Below, piece after piece: positions 53,001 through 62,000 of a DNA stretch of 64,000 bases (within the stretch, counting starts at the first letter, position 1; each line of letters opens with the position of its first letter). A program made the translations under genes and the position numbers. The notes beneath the pieces are model-generated. The model worked only from the letters and a program-made list of their open reading frames with translations. It ran no database searches and had not been told where the DNA came from. Origin of the DNA: Rebecca billardiae RCC1528 (Eukaryota > Haptophyta); the NCBI GenBank assembly GCA_965240325.2, contig OZ251242.1:1-64000 (forward strand), read 5' to 3'.

Positions 53001-56000
53001 GCCGAGCCCGCCGCCGCGGCCGCCACCGTCGCCGCCACCGAGCCCGCCGCCGTCGCCGCCGCCCTCGCCGCCGCCGCCGAGCCCGCCGCCGAGCCCGCCG
53101 CCATCGCCGCCCCCGAGACCGCCGCCATCGCCGCCGCCCTCGCCTCCGCCGCCAAGCCCGCCGCCGAGCCCGCCGCCGTCGCCGCCGCCATCACCACCAC
53201 CGAGTCCGCCGCCGAGCCCGCCGCCGAGCCCGCCGCCAAGTCCGCCACCCTCGCCACCGCCAAGCCCGCCGCCGGCGCCGCCGCCGAGCCCGCCACCGAG
53301 CCCGCCGCCGGCGCCGCCACCGGCGCCGCCGCCATCGCCCCCGCCAAGCCCACCGCCGAGCCCACCGCCGCGGCCGCCGCCGTCGCCACCGCCGAGCCCG
53401 CCACCGTCCCCACCGCCGTCCCCGCCGCCGCCGAGCCCGCCGCCGAGCCCGCCGCCGAGCCCGCCGCCGAGCCCGCCGCCGAGCCCACCGCCGAGCCCGC
53501 CGCCATCTCCGCCGCCGAGCCCGCCGCCCTCCCCGCCGCCATCGCCTCCGCCGCCGAGCCCGCCGCCGAGCCCGCCGCCGAGCCCGCCGCCGTCGCCGCC
53601 GCCGAGCCCGCCGCCGAGCCCGCCGCCGTCGCCGCCGCCGTCCCCGCCGCCTAGTCCGCCACCCAGCCCCCCGCCGAGCCCGCCGCCGAGCCCGCCACCG
53701 TCGCCACCGCCGAGCCCGCCACCGTCGCCGCCGCCCAGCCCGCCCCCGAGCCCGCCACCGGCGCCGCCGCCGTCGCCGCCACCGTCGCCCCCGCCGAGCC
53801 CACCGCCGAGTCCACCGCCGTGGCCACCACCGTCGCCGCCGCCGTCGCCGCCGCCGTCGCCGCCGCCGTCGCCGCCGCCGCCGAGCCCGCCGCCGAGCCC
53901 GCCGCCGAGCCCGCCGCCAAGCCCGCCGCCAAGCCCGCCGCCAAGCCCGCCACCGTCGCCACCGCCACGCCCGCCGCCGTCGCCGCCGCCCTCGCCTCCA
54001 CCGCCAAGCCCGCCTCCGAGCCCGCCGCCTTCGCCGCCGCCGTCGCCACCGCCGAGCCCGCCGCCGTCACCGCCGCCCTCACCTCCGCCGCGGCCGCCAC
54101 CCACGCCACCGCCGAGCCCGCCACCGTCGCCACCGCCAAGCCCGCCCCCGAGCCCGCCGCCGGCGCCGCCGCCGAGCCCGCCGCCCTCGCCACCGCCGAG
54201 CCCACCGCCGTCGCCGCCGCCGAACCCGCCGCCGTCGCCGCCGCCGTCGCCGCCGCCGTCGCCGCCACCGTCGCCGCCGCCGCCGAGCCCGCCGCCGAGC
54301 CCGCCACCGAGCCCGCCGCCGAGCCCGCCGCCGAGCCCGCCCCCACGGCCGCCGCCGTCGCCGCCGCCGAGCCCACCGCCATCGCCGCCGCCGTCGCCTC
54401 AGCCGCCGAGCCCGCCGCCCAGCCCGCCGCCCAGCCCGCCGCCGCGCCCGCCACCCTCGCCACCGCCGAAGCCGCCGCCGTCCCCGCCCCCATCGCCACC
54501 GCCGAGCCCGCCCCCGAGCCCTCCGCCGCGTCCGCCGCCGTCGCCGCCGCCGAGCCCGCCGCCGTCGCCGCCACCGTCGCCACCGCCGCCGAACCCGCCG
54601 CCAAGACCACCACCCAGCCCGCCGCCGAGCCCTCCGCCATCCCCGCCTCCAAGCCTGCCGCCGTCGCCACCGCCGTCCCCGCCGCCCGGCCCGCCGCCGA
54701 GCCCGCCGCCGTCCCCGCCTCCGAGTCCGCCACCGAGCCCACCGCCGAGCCCACCACCGTTGCCACCACCGTCGCCACCGCCGGGCCCGCCGCCGTCACC
54801 GCCGCCGTCGCCGCCACCTCCGAGCCCGCCTCCAAGCCCGCCACCCAGCCCGCCGCCGAGCCCGCCGCCATCCCCGCCTCCAAGCCTGCCGCCGTCGCCG
54901 CCGCCGTCCCCGCCGCCCAGCCCGCCGCCGAGCCCGCCGCCGTCGCCACCGCCCAGCCCGCCGCCGAGCCCTCCGCCGTCGCCGCCGCCATCGCCGCCGC
55001 CCAGCCCACCGCCTTCGCCGCCGCCCAGCCCACCGCCGCCGAGCCCGCCCCCGAGCCCGCCGCCACGCCCGCCGCCGTCGCCACCGCCCAGCCCGCCGCC
55101 GAGCCCTCCGCCGTCGCCGCCGCCATCGCCGCCGCCCAGCCCACCGCCTTCGCCGCCGCCCAGCCCACCGCCGCCGAGCCCGCCCCCGAGCCCGCCGCCA
55201 CGCCCGCCGCCGTCGCCACCGCCCAGCCCGCCGCCGAGCCCTCCGCCGTCGCCGCCGCCATCGCCGCCGCCGAGCCCACCGCCATCGCCGCCGCCCAGCC
55301 CACCGCCGCTGAACCCGCCCCCCAGCCCGCCGCCACGCCCGCCGCCGTCGCCACCGCCCAGCCTGCCGCCGAGCCCTCCGCCGCTGCCGCCGCCGAGCCC
55401 GCCGCCGTCGCCCCCGCCCTCGCCTCCACCGCCGAGCCCACCCCCGAGCCCGCCGCCGGTGCCGCCGCCCATACCCCCACCATCGCCCCCGCCGAGCCCA
55501 CCGCCGAGCCCACCGCCGGTGCTGCCACCATCGCCCCCACCGAGCCCACCGCCTTTGCCGCCGCCGTCGCCGCCGCCTCCGAACCCAGCGCCGCGCCCAC
55601 CGCCCAGTCCACCGCCGAGCCCGCCGCCGAGACCGCCACCGTCGCCGCCGCCGAGCCCGCCGCCGCGAGAGCCGCCGCGGCCGCCGCCATCGCCGCCGCC
55701 AAGCCCGCCGCCCACTGTGTCGCCGGTGCCCCCGCCGAGCCCGCCGCCTTCGCCGCCGCCGGCACTGCCGCCAGCGCTGCCGCCACTGCCGCCGCCACCG
55801 CCTCGCATGGAGCCGTTCACGCCACCGTCACCGCCCAGCCCGCCACCCTCGCCGCCGCCAAGCCCGCCGCCGTCGCCACCGCCCAGCCCACCACCAAGCC
55901 CGCCGCCATCGCCGCCGCCATCGCCGCCGCCATCGCCACCGCCGAGCCCGCCGCCGAGCCCGCCGCCGAGCCCGCTACCCTCACCACCGCCAAGCCTGCC

Positions 56001-59000
56001 ACCATTGCCTCCGCCTAGTCCACCACCAAGCCCGCCACCGGCGCAGCTGCCTTCGCCGCCGCCATCGCCACCGCCGAGCCCGCCACCCTCGCCGCCGCCA
56101 AGCCTGCCGCCATTGCCACCGCCCAGTCCACCACCAAGCCCGCCGCCATCGCCGCCGCCATCGCCGCCGCCATCGCCACCGCCGAGCCCGCCACCCTCAC
56201 CAACGCCAAGCCTGCCGCCATTGCCTCAGCCCAGTCCACCACCAAGCCCGCCGCCGTCGCAGCCGCCATCGCCGCCGCCATCGCCACCGCCGAGCCCGCC
56301 GCCGAGCCCGCCGCCGAGCCCGCCACCCTCACCACCGCCAAGCCTGCCGCCATTGCCTCCGCCCAGTCCACCACCAAGCCCGCCGCCATCGCCGCCGCCA
56401 TCGCCGCCGCCATCGCCACCGCCGAGCCCGCCGCCGAGCCCGCTACCGTCGCCACCGCCGAGCCCGCCGCCGCGCGAGCCGCCACGGCCGCCGCCATCGC
56501 CGCCGCCAAGCTCGCCGCCCACTGTGTCACCGGTGCCCCCACCGAGCCCGCCGCCTTCGCCGCCGCCGGTACCGCCGCCCACGCCGCCGCCACTGCCGCC
56601 GCCGCCGCCTCGCATGGAGCCGTTCACGCCGCCGTCACCGCCGAGCCTGCCGCCGAGCCCGCCACCCTCGCCACCGCCAAGCCTGCCGCCATTGCCTCCG
56701 CCTAGTCCACCGCCAAGCCCGCCGCCATCGCCGCCGCCATCGCCGCCGCCATCGCCACCGCCGAGCCCGCCGCCGAGCCCGCCGCCGAGCCCGCCACCCT
56801 CACCACCGCCAAGCCTGCCGCCATTGCCTCCGCCCAGTCCACCACCAAGCCCGCCGCCATCGCCGCCGCCATCGCCGCCGCCATCGCCACCGCCGAGCCC
56901 GCCGCCGAGCCCGCCGCCGAGCCCGCTACCGTCGCTGCCGCCAAGCCCGCCGCCATTGCCACCACCCAGTCCACCACCAAGCCCGCCGCCGGCGCAGCTG
57001 CCATCGCCACCGCCGAGCCCGCCACCATTGCCTCCGCCCAGTCCACCACCAAGCCCGCCGCCATCGCCGCCGCCATCGCCACCGCCGAGCCCGCCACCCT
57101 CGCCACCGCCAAGCCTGCCGCCATTGCCGCCGCCCAGACCACCACCAAGCCCGCCGCCATCGCCGACGCCATCGCCGCCGCCATCGCCACCGCCGAGCCC
57201 GCCGCCGAGCCCGCCGCCGAGCCCGCTACCGTCGCCGCCGCCAAGCCCGCCGCCATTGCCACCGCCGAGCCCGCCGCCGAGCCCGCCGCCGAGCCCGCTA
57301 CCCTCACCACCGCCAAGCCTGCCACCATTGCCTCCGCCTAGTCCACCACCAAGCCCGCCACCGGCGCAGCTGCCTTCGCCGCCGCCATCGCCACCGCCGA
57401 GCCCGCCACCCTCGCCGCCGCCAAGCCTGCCGCCATTGCCACCGCCCAGTCCACCACCAAGCCCGCCGCCATCGCCGCCGCCATCGCCGCCGCCATCGCC
57501 ACCGCCGAGCCCGCCACCCTCACCAACGCCAAGCCTGCCGCCATTGCCTCAGCCCAGTCCACCACCAAGCCCGCCGCCGTCGCAGCCGCCATCGCCGCCG
57601 CCATCGCCACCGCCGAGCCCGCCGCCGAGCCCGCCGCCGAGCCCGCCACCCTCACCACCGCCAAGCCTGCCGCCATTGCCTCCGCCCAGTCCACCACCAA
57701 GCCCGCCGCCATCGCCGCCGCCATCGCCGCCGCCATCGCCACCGCCGAGCCCGCCGCCGAGCCCGCTACCGTCGCCACCGCCGAGCCCGCCGCCGCGCGA
57801 GCCGCCACGGCCGCCGCCATCGCCGCCGCCAAGCTCGCCGCCCACTGTGTCACCGGTGCCCCCACCGAGCCCGCCGCCTTCGCCGCCGCCGGTACCGCCG
57901 CCCACGCCGCCGCCACTGCCGCCGCCGCCGCCTCGCATGGAGCCGTTCACGCCGCCGTCACCGCCGAGCCTGCCGCCGAGCCCGCCACCCTCGCCACCGC
58001 CAAGCCTGCCGCCATTGCCTCCGCCTAGTCCACCGCCAAGCCCGCCGCCATCGCCGCCGCCATCGCCGCCGCCATCGCCACCGCCGAGCCCGCCGCCGAG
58101 CCCGCCGCCGAGCCCGCCACCCTCACCACCGCCAAGCCTGCCGCCATTGCCTCCGCCCAGTCCACCACCAAGCCCGCCGCCATCGCCGCCGCCATCGCCG
58201 CCGCCATCGCCACCGCCGAGCCCGCCGCCGAGCCCGCCGCCGAGCCCGCTACCGTCGCTGCCGCCAAGCCCGCCGCCATTGCCACCACCCAGTCCACCAC
58301 CAAGCCCGCCGCTGGCGCAGCTGCCATCGCCACCGCCGAGCCCGCCACCATTGCCTCCGCCCAGTCCACCACCAAGCCCGCCGCCATCGCCGCCGCCATC
58401 GCCACCGCCGAGCCCGCCACCCTCGCCACCGCCAAGCCTGCCGCCATTGCCGCCGCCCAGACCACCACCAAGCCCGCCGCCATCGCCGACGCCATCGCCG
58501 CCGCCATCGCCACCGCCGAGCCCGCCGCCGAGCCCGCCGCCGAGCCCGCTACCGTCGCCGCCGCCAAGCCCGCCGCCATTGCCACCACCAAGCCCGCCAC
58601 CGGCCCAGCTGCCATCGCCGCCACCGTCGCCGCCGCCGAGCCCGCCGCCGCGCGAGCCTCCACGGCCGCCGCCATCGCCGCCGCCAAGCCCGCCGCCGAG
58701 CCCGCCACCCTCACCACTGCCAAGCCTGCCGCCATTGCCTCCGCCCAGCCCACCACCGAGCCCGCCGCCATCGCCGCCGCCATCGCCGCCGCCATCGCCC
58801 CCGCCGAGCCCGCCGCCGAGCCCGCCACCATCGCCGCCACCGAGCCCGCCGCCCAGCCCGCCCCCGATGCCGCCGCCATCGCCGCCGCCATCGCCACCGC
58901 CGTCGCCGCCGCCCTCACCACCTCCGCCTAGCCCACCGCCCAGCCCGCCGCCGAGCCCGCCGCCGAGCCCGCCGCCGAGCTCGCCTCCGAGCCCGCCGCC

Positions 59001-62000
59001 GAGCCCGCTACCGTCGCAGCCGCCAAGCCCGCCGCCATTGCCACCACCAAGCCCGCCACCGGCCCAGCTGCCATCTCCGCCGCCATCGCCCCCGCCGAGC
59101 CCGCCACCGTCGCCGCCGCCGAGCCCGCCGCCGCGCGAGCCGCCACGGCCGCCGCCATCGCCGCCGCCAAGCCAGCCGCCGAGCCCGCCACCCTCACCAC
59201 CGCCAAGCCTGCCGCCATTGCCTCCGCCCAGCCCACCACCGACCCCGCCGCCATCGCCGCCGCCATCGCCCCCGCCGAGCCCACCGCCGTTCCCGCCTCC
59301 GAGCGCGCCGCCGAGCCCGCCGCCACGCCCGCCGCCGAGCCCGCCGCCCAGCCCGCCGCCGTCGCCCACACCGTCACCGCCGCCGAGCCCGCCGCCCTCG
59401 CCGCTGCCCAGCCCACCGCCGCCGCCACCGCCGCGCCCGCCGCCGAGCCCGCCGCCGAGCCCGCCGCCGAGCCCGCCGCCCTCGTCCCCGCCGCCGCTCC
59501 TGCCGCCGCCGCCACGCACGGAGCCCTTCACGCCGCCGGCGCGCCCGCCGCTTCCGCCGCCGAGCCCCCCGCCCGCGCCGCCGCCCGCGCCGCCGCCCTC
59601 TCCGCCGCCCTCGCCGCCGCCCGCGCCGCCGCCGCCGCCCGCGCCGCCCCCGCTCGCGCCGCCGCCGTCGTTCCCGCCCTGGGCCTCGCTCAGCTCGCTG
59701 CTGCTCTCGGCCGAGCCCACGGCTGTGCCGCTCGGCGGCGGCGCGGCGGCGGGCGGCGGCGCGGCGGCGCGCGTGCTCACGCTGAGCGGCGTCGGCTTCG
59801 GCCGCGCGGTGGGCGCGGTCCGCTCGTACTGCGCGGTGTACGCCGCCGCGCCTGGCGCCGCCGCGCCGTCCGACGACGCGATCATCGCCGGCCTCGCGCC
59901 CGCCGCCACCTCGGCCGCGGCGGTGCTCTCGGACGGGTCGGCGAGCTGCGAGCTGCCGGGCGGGCTGGGCGAGGGCTCGTACGCGCTGGCGCTGTGGCTG
60001 GGCGGCGCGGGGGGCGGCGAGGCGCACGCGGCGCCGACGCTGTTCGGCGCGCCCGTGCTCCGCGTCTTCGACCCGTCCGCGCTCGCCGTGCGCGCGCTCG
60101 GCCCCGCCGCCGGCCCGGTGGGCGGCGGCACCGTCGTCACGCTCGAGGGGCAGGGCTGGGACCGCGGGCTGCTGCGCGCGCGCGGGCTGTCGCTGTGCTG
60201 CGTGCTGCCGGCGCTGGGCGCGGGGTGCGCGGCGGGCGCGACGGTGCTGCCGCCGCGCAACGGCACGAGCCGCGCCGCGTGCACCCTGCCCGCGCTCGGC
60301 GCGCCCGGCGCGCTGAGCGTCGAGCTCGGCCTCTGGTCGGAGGCCAGCATGGCCGCCAGCATGGCCGCCGCAGCCGGCGGCGCCAACGGCACGAACGGCA
60401 CGGCGGGCGGCAACGGCACGTCCGCCGCCGCCGCGGGCCTGCTCGGCCGCAGCGCGTCGGCGGCGCGCTTCCACGCGTACGCGCCGCCCAACGTGAGCTC
60501 CGTGCTCCCCGCGTCAGGCCGGGCTCTGCACACGCGCGTCACGGTGCAAGGCGGCGGCTTTGCCGAGCTGGCCGCGGCCGGGCTGGGCCACCTGCTCGCC
60601 TTCGCGTTCGGCCGGGCGCAGGCGGCGGCCGCGCCGCTCGAGGTGGATCCGGGCGGGGAGTGGGCGGTGGTGCTCGCGCCGCACGGCCCGCCCGGCCCGG
60701 CGCAGCTCCTCGTCGCGCTCAACGGCCAGCAGTTTGCGCCCGCGCGGCGCGGCGGGCCGGGCGCGGTGTACTTTGAGCTCACGGACGGCGCGCACGCGCC
60801 CGTGCTCGAGGGGGCGAGCTTCGTCGCGGGGAGCTCGGGGGAGAGCGGCGGGCTGCGCGCGGCGGGCGTGGAGCTGCTGCTGCTCCGCTTCGACGCGGGG
60901 CGCGAGACCGACCGCGCCGGGATGGGCGGCGCTGTGGGCGACTGCGCGTCGGTGCTGGACGCGCGCACGCTCGCGCTCGTCACGGGCGACGGCGGCGGCG
61001 GCGGCGGCTCGGCGGGCGCGCGCGCCGCCGCCTCGGCCGCGTGCTACTGGCCGGACGCGTCGACGCTCGCGGTGCGGCTGGGCGCGGGCGCGGCGGTGCG
61101 GCCGGGCGACGTGGTCGGCGTGCGCGAAGGCGCGGTGCGCCCCGCGGAGTGCGCCTCCGCCCCCGCCCTCTGCGCCACGCTCCGTCTCAACAGCTCCACA
61201 GTGGCCATCGACGCAGACGCGCCGTGCGGCGCGCTCGGCGCGTGCCCGGAGCACGTGGCGGCGCTGCGCGGGCCGCGCGCGGTGTCGTCGTGCGCGGGCG
61301 CGAGCATCGCGCTCGACGGCAGCGGCTCGAGCGGCGGCGGCGGCGCGTTCGGCCTGCAGTTCGAGTGGCGGCTCGTGCGCGCACTCTCGGACGCAGAGGG
61401 CGCGGCGCAGCTGGACGCGGCGCTGCGCGCGCTGCCGCCGAGCGCCGCCGCGCCCACGCTGCGAGGGCTGCCCGCCGCGCCGCCCGCGGGCTCGGCCGGG
61501 TACACGTTCGCGATGCGCGTGCGCGCGAGCTTCGACGCGCTGGCCGAGCCGGGCGCCGCCGAGCCCGGCGCGTGGTCAGCGCCCGCCTTCCAAGCCGTGG
61601 CGCGCGCGCCGGGCGCGCCGCCGGCCGTCGACATCGACGGCCCGGCCGAGCGCGCGGTGCGGCCGGACGCGCGCACGACGCTGCTGGCGCGCGCGAGCCT
61701 CGCGCCGTGCTGGGCGGGCGGCGCGCGCGTGGCGTTCGCGTGGAGCCTGCTCGGCGTCTTCGACGGCGCGGGCGCGCCCCTCAACGACAGCGCCGCGCAG
61801 CCGTGGCCCGAGCTGCCGCCGCCGAGCGCGGGCGGCGCCTCGCTGTCGCTGCCGCCGCACGCGCTGGCCGCCGGCCGCCGGTACGAGCTGCGCGTGGCGG
61901 CGGCGATGGCGGAGGCGCCCGCGGGCGCGGCGGCGGCGGAGGCGCGGTGCGTGCTCGTCGTGCGCACGCTGCCGCTCGCCCTCCGCCTCGCCGACGCCGA

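Larger units (their letters stand above)
26020..59679 (+). repeat. 33.7-kb proline/serine codon repeat (PPPS/PPS) inside one exon
   Basis: CCG CCG AGC-type codons run without break from CCG 26020 to the CCC before TGG 59680, exactly 33,660 nt or 11,220 codons. Most units read S-P-P-P or S-P-P-P-P. Serine codons switch between AGC, AGT, TCG, TCA, TCC and TCT, and prolines vary at the third base. Rare substitutions are A, L, T, R, V, M, G, K and N in place of S. Larger units are visible: 828 bp in 33-36 kb, 780/390 bp in 42-47 kb, 1323 bp in 55.8-58.7 kb. The reverse strand is G-rich (GGC/GGG). Polyproline-II rods of this kind occur in algal wall glycoproteins such as pherophorins, but this length is extraordinary. 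Confidence 0.93.

Noticed and set aside
24768-54104. A 9,778-codon antisense frame rich in GGGLGGGDGGG
   Set aside because: It is the reverse complement of the proline codons. Triplet repeats without T/A-rich codons leave several frames open. It starts within intron 3 and continues antisense into unrelated exons, with no folded-domain sequence of its own, whereas the sense frame joins recognised domains on both sides.
25970-55312. A 9,780-codon arginine/alanine/proline frame on the plus strand
   Set aside because: It is the +1-shifted reading of the same tract, starting at a TTG codon. It has no domain at either end, and such an arginine-rich product is implausible.
26020-59679. A tract that is only an assembly artefact
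   Set aside because: Frame is preserved exactly across 33,660 nt, and landmarks vary along it, which argues against random assembly error. The true length could still differ, so I keep the gene but ask for long-read confirmation.
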